Assembly (NCBI GenBank): GCA_963836355.1
Contig: CAWIJO010000002.1
Span: 1,054,001 to 1,118,000, forward strand
Source of the DNA: Palsa-506 sp963836355
Lineage (GTDB): Bacteria > Actinomycetota > Actinomycetes > Streptosporangiales > Streptosporangiaceae
DNA: 64,000 nt
Direction: 5' to 3'
Positions within the stretch are counted from its first letter, which is position 1, and every line of letters begins with the position of its first letter. Under the pieces are notes generated by a model. It was not told the origin of the DNA, did not search any database, and worked only from the letters and a program-made list of their open reading frames with translations. Positions 48,744 to 56,340 of the stretch are shown here, piece after piece. The translations under genes and the position numbers were made by a program.

Positions 48744-49481
48744 TCACCGGCGCACCGCCGCGAGCGCCTGCGGCAGGGTGAACGCGCCCGCGTAAAGCGC
48801 CTTGCCGATGATCGCGCCCTCGACGCCGAGCGGCCGCAGGGACGCGATCGCGCGGATGTCGGCCAGGCTGGAGACCCCGCCGCTGGCGATCACCGGCCGC
48901 TGCGTCCGCGCGCAGACCTGGCGGAGCAGGTCCAGGTTGGGCCCGCGGAGCGTGCCGTCCTTCGTCACGTCGGTGACCACGTACCGCGGGCAGCCGTCGG
49001 CCTCCAGCCGGGCCAGCACCGCCATCAGCTCGCCGCCGTCGGCGGTCCAGCCGCGGGCCGCCAGCCGGGTGCCGCGGACGTCCAGGCCGACGGCGATCAG
49101 GTCGCCGTGCCGCGCGATCACGTCGCGGACCCAGTCCGGGTTCTCCAGCGCGGCGGTGCCGATGTTGACCCGCGCGCAGCCGGTCGCGAGCGCGGCAGCC
49201 AGCGAGGCGTCGTCACGGATGCCGCCGGACAGTTCGACCGCCACGTCCAGCTTCGCCACCAAGGCGGCGAGCAGCGCGGCGTTGGAGCCGCGGCCGAAGG
49301 CGGCGTCGAGGTCGACCAGGTGAATCCATTGCGCGCCGGCCTGCTGCCAGGCCAGCGCGGCGTCCAGCGGGTCGCCGTAGCCCGTCTCGGTGCCGGCCGC
49401 GCCCTGGACCAGCCGGACAGCCTGACCGCCGGCCACGTCGACGGCAGGCAGCAGGGTCAGCCCGTGGTCCGGGCCGGTCAC
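48744..49481 (-). CDS. priA: Phosphoribosyl isomerase A (HisA/TrpF bifunctional type)
   Basis: 245 residues from the GTG at 49481, overlapping the hisH stop (GTGA). LTLLPAVDVAGGQAVRLVQG (catalytic Asp), AQWIHLVDLDAAFGRGSNAA, VAVELSGGIRDDASLAAALA, VVTDVTKDGTLRGPNLDLLR (second Asp), PVIASGGVSSLADIRAIASL, GVEGAIIGKALYAGAF. In actinobacteria this enzyme serves both histidine and tryptophan pathways; no trpF is seen here. Lies between hisH and hisF. Confidence 0.9.
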   Translation of the reverse strand: MTGPDHGLTLLPAVDVAGGQAVRLVQGAAGTETGYGDPLDAALAWQQAGAQWIHLVDLDAAFGRGSNAALLAALVAKLDVAVELSGGIRDDASLAAALATGCARVNIGTAALENPDWVRDVIARHGDLIAVGLDVRGTRLAARGWTADGGELMAVLARLEADGCPRYVVTDVTKDGTLRGPNLDLLRQVCARTQRPVIASGGVSSLADIRAIASLRPLGVEGAIIGKALYAGAFTLPQALAAVRR

Positions 49482-50131
49482 CGGAGCAGCTCCAGCCAGT
49501 TGGCCAGCAGCGCAGTACCGGCGTCCGCCGACTTCTCCGGGTGGAACTGGGTAGCGCAGAGCGGGCCGTATTCGACCGCGGCGATGAACTCCTGCCCGTG
49601 CGTGGCGAGGGTCAGCAGCGGTCCCGGCTGGCCGGGCAGCCGGCCGGCGCCTGGCGGCAGTGACCTGGCCGCGTAGGAGTGCACGAAGTAGAACCTGGCG
49701 TCCGGGCCGAAGCCGGCCAGCAGCCGGGTACCGGCCGGCGGCCGGACCGTGTTCCAGCCCATGTGCGGCAGCACCGGAGCCGCCAGCCGTTCCACCAGGC
49801 CGGGCAGCTCGCCGCAGCCAGCGGTCCGCTCGCCGTGCTCGACTCCCTCGGCGAACAGCACCTGCATGCCCACGCAGATCCCGAGCACCGGCCGGGATCC
49901 GGCCAGCCGCTTGCCGATGATCATCTCGCCGCGGATCGCGCGCAGCCCGGCCATGCATGCGGCGAACGCGCCCACGCCGGGCACCACCAGCCCGTCGCAA
50001 TTCAGCGCCGCGCCGGAGTCCGCGGTCACCGTGACGTCCGCGCCCGCGCGCTGCAATGCCCGCTGGGCGGAAAGCAGATTCCCGGAGCCATAGTCCAGCA
50101 CCACCACGCGGGGCCGCCCCCCAGGACTCAC
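49478..50131 (-). CDS. hisH: Imidazole glycerol phosphate synthase glutaminase subunit
   Basis: 217 residues. Class I glutamine amidotransferase: VVVLDYGSGNLLSAQRALQR, GLVVPGVGAFAACMAGLR (oxyanion strand), PVLGICVGMQVLFAEGVEHG (catalytic Cys), PHMGWNTVRPP, FYFVHSYAARS, CATQFHPEKSADAGTALLAN (catalytic His and Glu). It supplies ammonia to HisF. The start (GTG/ATG region 50131) overlaps the hisB stop. Confidence 0.9.
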   Translation of the reverse strand: MSPGGRPRVVVLDYGSGNLLSAQRALQRAGADVTVTADSGAALNCDGLVVPGVGAFAACMAGLRAIRGEMIIGKRLAGSRPVLGICVGMQVLFAEGVEHGERTAGCGELPGLVERLAAPVLPHMGWNTVRPPAGTRLLAGFGPDARFYFVHSYAARSLPPGAGRLPGQPGPLLTLATHGQEFIAAVEYGPLCATQFHPEKSADAGTALLANWLELLR

Positions 50132-50733
50132 AGCGCGCCCTTGGTGCTCGGGATGCCGCCGGCCCGCGGGTCCGGCGACACGGCGGTGCGCAGCGCCCGG
50201 GCGAAGGCCTTGAACTGCGCCTCGACAATGTGATGCGGGTTGCGCCCGGCCAGCACGGTCAGGTGTACGCAGATTCCCGCCGTGGCGGCGAGCGACTCGA
50301 AGAAGTGGGCGGTCAGCGTCGTGTCGTAGGTGCCGATCAGCGGCGCCATCCCGGGCGGCTCGGCGTGCACGCAGTACGGCCTTCCGGACAGGTCGACCGC
50401 AGCGCTGGCCAGGGTCTCGTCCAGCGGGATCAGCGCGTCGCCGAACCGGCAGATGCCCGCCTTGTCGCCGAGCGCCTCGCGCAGTGCCTGGCCGAGCGCC
50501 AGCGCGGTGTCCTCGACCGTGTGGTGCGCGTCGATCTCGGTGTCGCCGCTGGCCTGCACGGTCAGGTCCAGGCAGCCGTGCTTGCCGAGCTGGGCCAGCA
50601 TGTGATCGAAGAACGGGACGCCGGTGGCCGCCGTGGTGACCCCGGTGCCGTCCAGGTCGAGCTCGACCAGGACCTGGGTCTCCCTGGTGACCCGCTCCAC
50701 CCGGGCGGTCCGGCTGGTACCCGGCCCGCTCAT
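50128..50733 (-). CDS. hisB: Imidazoleglycerol-phosphate dehydratase
   Basis: 201 residues from the ATG at 50733, overlapping the hisC stop (ATGA). RVERVTRETQVLVELDLDGT, GVPFFDHMLAQLGKHGCLDL, DTEIDAHHTVEDTALALGQA (metal-binding HHxxED), HFFESLAATAGICVHL, GRNPHHIVEAQFKAFARALR. Monofunctional dehydratase without the phosphatase domain of enteric HisB. Confidence 0.9.
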   Translation of the reverse strand: MSGPGTSRTARVERVTRETQVLVELDLDGTGVTTAATGVPFFDHMLAQLGKHGCLDLTVQASGDTEIDAHHTVEDTALALGQALREALGDKAGICRFGDALIPLDETLASAAVDLSGRPYCVHAEPPGMAPLIGTYDTTLTAHFFESLAATAGICVHLTVLAGRNPHHIVEAQFKAFARALRTAVSPDPRAGGIPSTKGAL

Positions 50734-51848
50734 GCCGGCACCGGCCGGGCCAGCACCGCGCCTAGCGCGGCCCGGAACGCGGCCATCTCGGCAGGCGTCC
50801 CCACGGTTACCCGGAGCCAGCCGGGCGGCCCGGTCTCGCGGATTAGCACGCCACGATCCAGCAGGTCCTGCCAGACCTGGTGGCGGTCGTCGAACTGGCC
50901 GAACAGGACGAAGTTGGCGTCCGAGTCGGCCACCGCCAGGCCGATCCCGCGCAGCCAGTCCACCACCGCATCGCGCTCCGCCCGCAGCACGTCCACGCTG
51001 GCCAGCAGCTCGGCAGCGTGCGCCAGGGCGGCGCGTGCCACCGCCTGGGTGAGCGCGGACAGGTGGTAGGGCAGCCGGACGACCTGCAGCGCGTCGATCA
51101 CCGCCGGATCGGCCGCCAGGTAGCCGACCCGTGCCCCGGCCAGGGCGAAGGCCTTGGACATGGTGCGGACCACGGTGAGCCGCGGGTAGCCAGGCAGCAG
51201 CTCGAGCGCGCTCGGCGTGCCCGGCCGGACGAACTCGGCGTACGCCTCGTCGACGACGACCATGCCGGGCGCGGCCGCGCTGACCGCCTCGATCACGGCC
51301 AGCGGCAGCGCCGTGCCAGTCGGGTTGTTCGGCGAGGTGAGGAACACCACGTCCGGCTGCAGGTCGGCTACCTGCCGGGCGGCCAGGGCGGGATCGAGGC
51401 TGAAGTCCGGTTCCCTGGCTGCCGCCGCCCACCGGGTGCCGGTGGCACGGGCGATCAGCGGGTGCATCGAGTACGACGGCTCGAAGCCGAGCGCGGTGCG
51501 GCCCGGGCCGCCGAAGGCCTGCAGCAGCTGCTGGATCACCTCGTTTGACCCATTGGCCGCCCATAGCTGCCGCCTGGTCAGCCCGTGGCCGAGAAAGCCG
51601 GCCAGGTCGTCCCTGAGCAGCTCCGCGTCCCGGTCCGGGTAGCGGTTGAGGCCGACCGCCGCCGCGGCCGCCGCCTGGGTGATGTCCCGCACCAGGCTCG
51701 GTGACGGCGGGTACGGATTCTCGTTGGTGTTCAGCCGGACCTCAACGTCGAGCTGCGGGGCGCCATAGGGCTCCAGCCCGGCCAGGTCGGCCCGCAGCGG
51801 CGGCGGCTCGGTTACCGCGGTATCCCGGTCACCGTTGGCCCCGGTCAC
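50730..51848 (-). CDS. hisC: Histidinol-phosphate aminotransferase
   Basis: 372 residues from the GTG at 51848, overlapping the hisD stop (GTGA). Fold-type I PLP enzyme: VRLNTNENPYPPSPSLVRD, NRYPDRDAELLRDDLAGFLG, WAANGSNEVIQQLLQAF, VVFLTSPNNPTGTALPLAVI, MVVVDEAYAEFVRPG, VVRTMSKAFALAGARVGYLA with the PLP lysine. Converts imidazole acetol phosphate to histidinol phosphate. Confidence 0.9.
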   Translation of the reverse strand: MTGANGDRDTAVTEPPPLRADLAGLEPYGAPQLDVEVRLNTNENPYPPSPSLVRDITQAAAAAAVGLNRYPDRDAELLRDDLAGFLGHGLTRRQLWAANGSNEVIQQLLQAFGGPGRTALGFEPSYSMHPLIARATGTRWAAAAREPDFSLDPALAARQVADLQPDVVFLTSPNNPTGTALPLAVIEAVSAAAPGMVVVDEAYAEFVRPGTPSALELLPGYPRLTVVRTMSKAFALAGARVGYLAADPAVIDALQVVRLPYHLSALTQAVARAALAHAAELLASVDVLRAERDAVVDWLRGIGLAVADSDANFVLFGQFDDRHQVWQDLLDRGVLIRETGPPGWLRVTVGTPAEMAAFRAALGAVLARPVPA

Positions 51849-53182
51849 TGCCGCACCCTGGCCGTGGCCTGGTCCGCGGCCGGGACTCGGACCCGGACCG
51901 CTTGCACGTGCGCGGCGAGATCCTCGGCCCCGCCGAGCGCGTCGATATACGGCGCGGCGCCCGCCAGCCCGGCCGCGTCGCACTCGACCAGGTGGATGCC
52001 GCGCAGGAAGGACAGCACCGACAGGCCGCCGGAGTGCCGGGCGGTGCCGCCGGTGGGCAGCACATGGTTGGAGCCGGCCAGGTAGTCGCCGAGCGACACC
52101 GGCGCGTACGGGCCGACGAAGATGGCTCCCGCGTTCCGCACCTGGCGGGCCAGCTTGCTGGCGTCCTCGGCCTGGATCTCCAGGTGCTCGGGCGCCCAGG
52201 CGTCGGCCACCGCCAGCGCGGCCGCCAGGTCGTCGACCAGCACGCACGCGGATTGCCCGGCCAGCGCGGCCTCGACCCGCTCGCGGTGCCTGGTGGCGGC
52301 CACCTGGCCGGCCAGCTCGGGCCAGGTCCGGTCGGCGAGATCCGGGTCGGTGGTGATCAGCAGGCAGGCGGCGAGCGGGTCATGCTCGGCCTGGGCGACC
52401 AGGTCGGCCGCGACCAGCACGGGGTCCGCGGTGTGATCGGCGATGATCGCGACCTCGGTCGGTCCGGCCTCCGCGTCAGTTCCGATCGTGCCGAGCAGCA
52501 GCCGCTTGGCCGCGGCCACGTAGACGTTGCCGGGGCCGCTGACGATGTCGGCCGGGGCGCAGTCGGCCGTGCCGTAGGCGAACATGGCGACCGCCTGCGC
52601 GCCGCCGACCGCATGCACCTCGGTAATGCCGAGCAGCGCGCAGGCGGCCAGCACGGCCGGGTGCGGCAGGCCGCCGCTTGCGGCGTCGGGCGGCGACGCT
52701 ACCGCGATCTCGCCGACGCCGGCCACCTGCGCCGGGATCACGTTCATCACCACGGAGGAGGGATAGGCCACCAGGCCGCCGGGCACGTACAGGCCGGCCC
52801 GGCCGACCGGCACATACCGCTCGGTGACTGAGGAGCCGGGAGCGACCGTGGTGACTGCCTCGCGCGGTAGCTGAGCCTCGTGCACGAGCCTGGCCCGCCT
52901 GGCCGCCTCGGCCAGCGCGGCCCTGACATCACCGGCGAGCCCGTCCAGCGCGGCGGCCAGCGCCGCCTCCGGGACCCTGGTCGTGGCCAGGTCGACCCCG
53001 TCGAACCTGGCCGTGTACTCGCGCACCGCGGCCGCCCCCCGGCGGCGCACGCCATCGCAGACCGGGCGGACGGCAGCCAGCGCGGCCGCTACGTCCAGTG
53101 CGGCCCGCGGCAGTACCCCGGCTAGGGCTGGCCGGCGCAGGCCGGCCGCCGTGGCGCCACGCAGGTCAATGGTTCTGAGCAC
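51845..53182 (-). CDS. hisD: Histidinol dehydrogenase
   Basis: 445 residues from a GTG at 53182. PVGRAGLYVPGGLVAYPSSV, VHAVGGAQAVAMFAYGT, DIVSGPGNVYVAAAKRLLLG (family signature), GPTEVAIIADHTADPVLVAA, DLVAQAEHDPLAACLL with the catalytic Glu/His, SNHVLPTGGTARHSGGLSV (metal His). It oxidises histidinol to histidine. First gene of hisD-C-B-H-priA-F-I, in which most junctions are 4-bp overlaps (the priA-hisF junction is a 19-bp gap). Confidence 0.92.
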   Translation of the reverse strand: MLRTIDLRGATAAGLRRPALAGVLPRAALDVAAALAAVRPVCDGVRRRGAAAVREYTARFDGVDLATTRVPEAALAAALDGLAGDVRAALAEAARRARLVHEAQLPREAVTTVAPGSSVTERYVPVGRAGLYVPGGLVAYPSSVVMNVIPAQVAGVGEIAVASPPDAASGGLPHPAVLAACALLGITEVHAVGGAQAVAMFAYGTADCAPADIVSGPGNVYVAAAKRLLLGTIGTDAEAGPTEVAIIADHTADPVLVAADLVAQAEHDPLAACLLITTDPDLADRTWPELAGQVAATRHRERVEAALAGQSACVLVDDLAAALAVADAWAPEHLEIQAEDASKLARQVRNAGAIFVGPYAPVSLGDYLAGSNHVLPTGGTARHSGGLSVLSFLRGIHLVECDAAGLAGAAPYIDALGGAEDLAAHVQAVRVRVPAADQATARVRQ

Positions 53183-53387
53183 CCGCCAAGCCTAGTGGGC
53201 GCCAGCCGGTCAGCCGGTGCACACGGGCCGGCCGGGCGGTCGGCCAGTCCGGCTGCCATCGCGCTGCGAGCGGATTCACGACGACCCAGCACGCGGCGGC
53301 GAGCCCGAGCGCCGCCGTCAGCACGGCGCTGCTTATCCAGGGCAGTGAGGTCTTCTCGGCTGGCACGCCGCCGACGCGGACGTTCAT
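53166..53387 (-). CDS. Small single-pass membrane protein coupled to DUF899 gene
   Basis: 73 residues from the ATG at 53387, which overlaps the DUF899 stop (ATGA). One membrane helix (WISSAVLTAALGLAAACWVV) then a Trp/Arg-rich tail (LAARWQPDWPTARPARVHRL). Its end overlaps the hisD start by 17 bp. The overlap-style start supports reality; no family known. Confidence 0.4.
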   Translation of the reverse strand: MNVRVGGVPAEKTSLPWISSAVLTAALGLAAACWVVVNPLAARWQPDWPTARPARVHRLTGWRPLGLAGAQNH

Positions 53388-53893
53388 GTGGTCTCGCCAT
53401 ATTCGTCGTGCCATTTCCACCACGAGTACGGCGCGGTTTGCGGGTAGCCCTCGGGCGAGTCCTCCCAGTCCTCCTGGCGTCCGAGCGCGGTCAGGTCGAG
53501 GTAGCTCCAGCTGCTCCCCATTGCCTCGTCACCGCGGTTGTTGATGAAGTAGGTGCGGAACACCCTGTCGCCGTCGCGGATGAACGCGTTCGTGCCGTGC
53601 CATTCGTCCACGCCGAAGTCAGCGTCGAAGCCGTCAGTCATGGTGTACCAGGGCATCTTCCAGCCCATCCGCGCCTTCACCCGCTCGATGTCTGGCTGCG
53701 GCGCGCGCGAGGTGAATGCGAGAGTGGTGTCGCGGGCGTTCAGATGGGCGATGTGGGCGACCTGGTCGGCTACCAGGGAGCAGCCGGGGCAGGCATGGTC
53801 GGGCCAGCCGAACACGCCGGGTTCGAAGAAGGCGCGGTAGACGATCAGCTGACGGCGGCCCTCGAACAGGTCGAGCAGGCTCGCCTTGCTCAC
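53384..53893 (-). CDS. DUF899 thioredoxin-like protein, short form
   Basis: 169 residues from a GTG at 53893 that overlaps the ArsR stop (GTGA). Family pattern: LDLFEGRRQLIVYRAFFEPG, DHACPGCSLVADQVAHIAHL (CxxC), FTSRAPQPDIERVKARMGWK, DFGVDEWHGTNAFIRDGDRV, VFRTYFINNRGDEAMGSSWS. Usual members carry about 60 more N-terminal residues, missing here because the frame starts right at the thioredoxin-like core. The CxxC is present, so it may still work. Operon: SRPBCC, ArsR, DUF899, small membrane protein. Confidence 0.75.
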   Translation of the reverse strand: MSKASLLDLFEGRRQLIVYRAFFEPGVFGWPDHACPGCSLVADQVAHIAHLNARDTTLAFTSRAPQPDIERVKARMGWKMPWYTMTDGFDADFGVDEWHGTNAFIRDGDRVFRTYFINNRGDEAMGSSWSYLDLTALGRQEDWEDSPEGYPQTAPYSWWKWHDEYGETT

Positions 53894-54222
53894 GGACTCA
53901 GATGCCGTCTGAGGGCGTCGAGGCTCGAGTCCCAGTCACGGGCCAGCGCGGCGAGAAACTGCTGCGCGACCTGGATGGGGGCCGACTGGAGCCGGTAGCG
54001 GATGCGACGCCGCTCGCCAGGCTCGGCGATGACCAGCCCGGCCTCGGTGAGCAAGCCGAGGTGCTTGGCGATCGCCTGCCGGGTGATCGGCAGGCTGGCC
54101 GCCAGGTCCGTCGCCGTGGCCGGCCCGCGGGACGCGAGCATGGCCAAGATGGCACGCCGGCTGGGGTCGGCCAGTGCGGCGAAGACCTCTCCGGCTACGG
54201 CCTCCGGGTCACGCGCGGGCAT
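53890..54222 (-). CDS. ArsR-family transcriptional regulator
   Basis: 110 residues from the ATG at 54222 (MPARDPEAVAGEVFAALADP); ATG 54243 is also possible. Winged HTH: DPSRRAILAMLASRGPATAT, DLAASLPITRQAIAKHLGLL, AGLVIAEPGERRRIRYRLQS. It lacks an obvious metal site, as in the ArsR/AHSA1 pairs. Overlaps the upstream SRPBCC gene by 14 bp and probably binds the two palindromes at 54662-54705. Confidence 0.85.
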   Translation of the reverse strand: MPARDPEAVAGEVFAALADPSRRAILAMLASRGPATATDLAASLPITRQAIAKHLGLLTEAGLVIAEPGERRRIRYRLQSAPIQVAQQFLAALARDWDSSLDALRRHLSP

Positions 54223-54643
54223 CGAGGTATTCGACGAGCTCACCCAGCTCGCTCTGCCACCCCTTGACGTTTCCGCCGTACGCGCCGGAGTAAAGGTCGT
54301 CGGGCAGCTGCGCGAAGCCGGTTTCGATCACGGTGAGCCGGGTCCCTTCGGCCACCGGCTCCAGGGTGAACTCGACATAGGTGCGGCGCGGATCGTCGGC
54401 CGGCAGTCCGCTGATGCCCCAGGTGTAGCCGAACACGTGCGGCGGTTCGAGGCGCTCGATGCGCAGGTCGGCGGTGTGGCCGCCATCCCAGGCCAGGTGG
54501 GCGAGGCCGCCGACGCGCAAGTCGACGGTCGCCTTCTGGCCGAACCACGTGCCCAGTCCCTCGGCCGTCGTGATCGCTTCCCACACCTTCGCCGGCGGGT
54601 GGGCGATGCTGATACTGCGCTCGATCCGGTCGGGAAAGCCCAT
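54209..54643 (-). CDS. SRPBCC (AHSA1-type) ligand-binding protein
   Basis: 144 residues from the ATG at 54643, with GGAGG upstream; an ATG 36 bp earlier lies inside the operator region. DRIERSISIAHPPAKVWEAI, TTAEGLGTWFGQKATVDLRV, PPHVFGYTWGISGLP, VEFTLEPVAEGTRLTVIETG, GAYGGNVKGWQSELGELVEY. A hydrophobic-pocket protein commonly encoded next to ArsR regulators; the ligand is unknown. First gene of its operon. Confidence 0.85.
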   Translation of the reverse strand: MGFPDRIERSISIAHPPAKVWEAITTAEGLGTWFGQKATVDLRVGGLAHLAWDGGHTADLRIERLEPPHVFGYTWGISGLPADDPRRTYVEFTLEPVAEGTRLTVIETGFAQLPDDLYSGAYGGNVKGWQSELGELVEYLDARA

Positions 54644-54661
54644 GACACACCTCCATCTATA

Positions 54662-54677
54662 GCAACCATTTGATTGC
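54662..54677. promoter_or_regulatory. ArsR operator, box 1
   Basis: GCAACCATTTGATTGC, an imperfect palindrome of GCAAC/A-type half-sites 19 bp upstream of the SRPBCC start. It matches box 2 in 14 of 16 positions. Confidence 0.65.
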
Positions 54678-54689
54678 AATGACTCTATG

Positions 54690-54705
54690 GCAACCAGTTA
54701 GTTGC
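54690..54705. promoter_or_regulatory. ArsR operator, box 2
   Basis: GCAACCAGTTAGTTGC, a palindrome with arms GCAAC/GTTGC and centre CAGTTA. Centre-to-centre distance to box 1 is 28 bp. Together they should let ArsR autoregulate its operon. Confidence 0.65.
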
Positions 54706-54754
54706 GTCAAGCCCGTCAGCGTGAGCGGGCCGGCGGGCGCCAGTCGGCCCCGGA

Positions 54755-55100
54755 TTATCGGTCAAGCGATCCAGCGAGGCGGTCTGGGGCGGGGTGAGGG
54801 CGGCGGGACGGAATGAGGCGGACGTGGTAGATGTGGCGCCAGCTCTTGCCGGTGAGCAGGAACTCCTCCGCGCCGGGCAGCGCCGCGATGCCGTTCATGA
54901 TCGCTGGGGATCGCCCCAGTGCCGCTCGGCGATCCGCCGGGCGTCCGCGATCTCGACCACCTCGCCGCTCGCGGGGTCGATCCCAGCCAGGTAAAGCCGC
55001 CCGGTACCGGCGCAGGACGAATAGCGCAGCGATCCGCCGATGGCCACGCACCACCGGCAACCGGGCGCATTCCCACCCCCCGCGAGCCGGAAAGCCACCG
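54755..55100 (-). pseudogene. Glutaminyl-peptide cyclotransferase C-terminal remnant
   Basis: In two frames: RLYLAGIDPASGEVVEIADA, RRIAERHWGDPQRS, then after a shift near 54900 MNGIAALPGAEEFLLTGKSW, RHIYHVRLIPS. This matches the end of bacterial-type glutaminyl cyclases (DVLNGIAYD...LFVTGKxWP). Two thirds of the gene and the frame are lost. Confidence 0.45.
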
Positions 55101-55337
55101 CCGGCCTCCGCTGCAGGCACGCTATCGCCGCCAGGGCCGGCCAGGCCAGGAATCCCGGCGCGGGAACAGGCGCCTGACCGGGCCGGGCGGCTCCGGCTGG
55201 ACCGGCGGCAGTCCGCGGGGAAGATCCGTTAAAAAATGATCTTCGGGCTGTTGACCTTGGAGGCCGGCCGCCGCGCTGGCTTTCGCAGGTTTAGACCCGG
55301 AGCTTTAACGGGCCTCCGACGGCCGGCCAGCTGACGG

Positions 55338-56213
55338 TTACTCGACGATCTTGGAGATCGGGATCTCCAGGATGTCCCTGGCGCCGGCCGCGCGCAGCGC
55401 CGGGATCAGCGTGTTGACGCCGCGCTTCGGCACCACCGCCTCGACCGCGTGCATGTCGCCGCGGGCCAGCGAGGTGATCGTCGGCGACGTCATCGCGGGC
55501 ATGATGCCGGTCACCGCGGCCAGCTCGGCCGCGGCGACGTTCAGCTTGAGCAGCACGCTGCCGCGCGCCTTGATCGCGCCGCGGAGCAGCAGCGCCACGT
55601 CCTCCATGGCGGCCCGCCTGGCCGGGTCGGCGTACGCCTCGGCGTTGGCGACCAGCTCGGTGTAGCTGGTCAGCAGCGTATGCAGGATCTTCAGCCCGTT
55701 CCGCCGTAGCGACGAGCCAGTCTCGGTCAGGTCCACTATCGCGTCCACGATGTCCGGCACCTTCGCCTCAGTGGCGCCGTAGGACGGGATTACCCGCGCC
55801 TTGATCCCGTTGGCGTCGAGGAACCGCCGGGTCAGGCCGGGGAACTCGGTGGAGATCCTGATTCCCTCTGGCAGGTCGGCAATCGAGTCCCAGCCGGCGC
55901 TGGCCGGCACCGCGAGGACCACCCGCACCGGATCGCCGGTCGCCTTCGAGTACCGCAGCTCGCCGAGCGAGACGACATCGGCACCGGTCTCGGCGATCCA
56001 GTCGCGGCCGGTGATGCCGAAATCGAACAGCCCCTGCTCCAGGTAGGACGGAATCTCCTGCGGGCGCAGGAACCTTACCCGGCCGATCCGCGGGTCGTCG
56101 ATCGAGGCGTGGTAATCGCGGTCCGACGAGCGGCGCACGGTCAGGTCGGCGGCGTCGAACAGATCCAGGGTGGCCCGTTCCAGCGAGCCCTTCGGCAGCA
56201 CCAAGGAAAGCAT
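55338..56213 (-). CDS. hisG: ATP phosphoribosyltransferase
   Basis: 291 residues from the ATG at 56213; the longer open frame upstream lacks family character. LSLVLPKGSLERATLDLFDA, RDYHASIDDPRIGRVRFLRP, GLFDFGITGRDWIAETGADV, EFPGLTRRFLDANGIKARVI, and DAIVDLTETGSSLRRNGLKI (PRPP loop). The C-terminal regulatory domain (VVPKRGVNTLIPALRAAGAR) marks the long, histidine-inhibited form. First enzyme of histidine synthesis, about 2 kb upstream of hisD and on the same strand; no hisE seen. Confidence 0.92.
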   Translation of the reverse strand: MLSLVLPKGSLERATLDLFDAADLTVRRSSDRDYHASIDDPRIGRVRFLRPQEIPSYLEQGLFDFGITGRDWIAETGADVVSLGELRYSKATGDPVRVVLAVPASAGWDSIADLPEGIRISTEFPGLTRRFLDANGIKARVIPSYGATEAKVPDIVDAIVDLTETGSSLRRNGLKILHTLLTSYTELVANAEAYADPARRAAMEDVALLLRGAIKARGSVLLKLNVAAAELAAVTGIMPAMTSPTITSLARGDMHAVEAVVPKRGVNTLIPALRAAGARDILEIPISKIVE

Positions 56214-56340
56214 GACGGCTGGCACCTTTCGGGGCGGCGGGCATGACCAGGCTGACTCTATTGTCTCGCCGGCACTTGCCTGGCCGGGGCACCGCCCAGG
56301 CGGCGGCTTTGCCTCTCGCGGCGCTGTCTGGCCGGCATTT

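Noticed and set aside
48744..50228. Single 494-codon frame covering priA and hisH
   Set aside because: The first half is antisense-like low-complexity sequence in the wrong frame over hisH; the true priA starts at GTG 49481 overlapping the hisH stop. The same applies to long frames over hisB/hisC.
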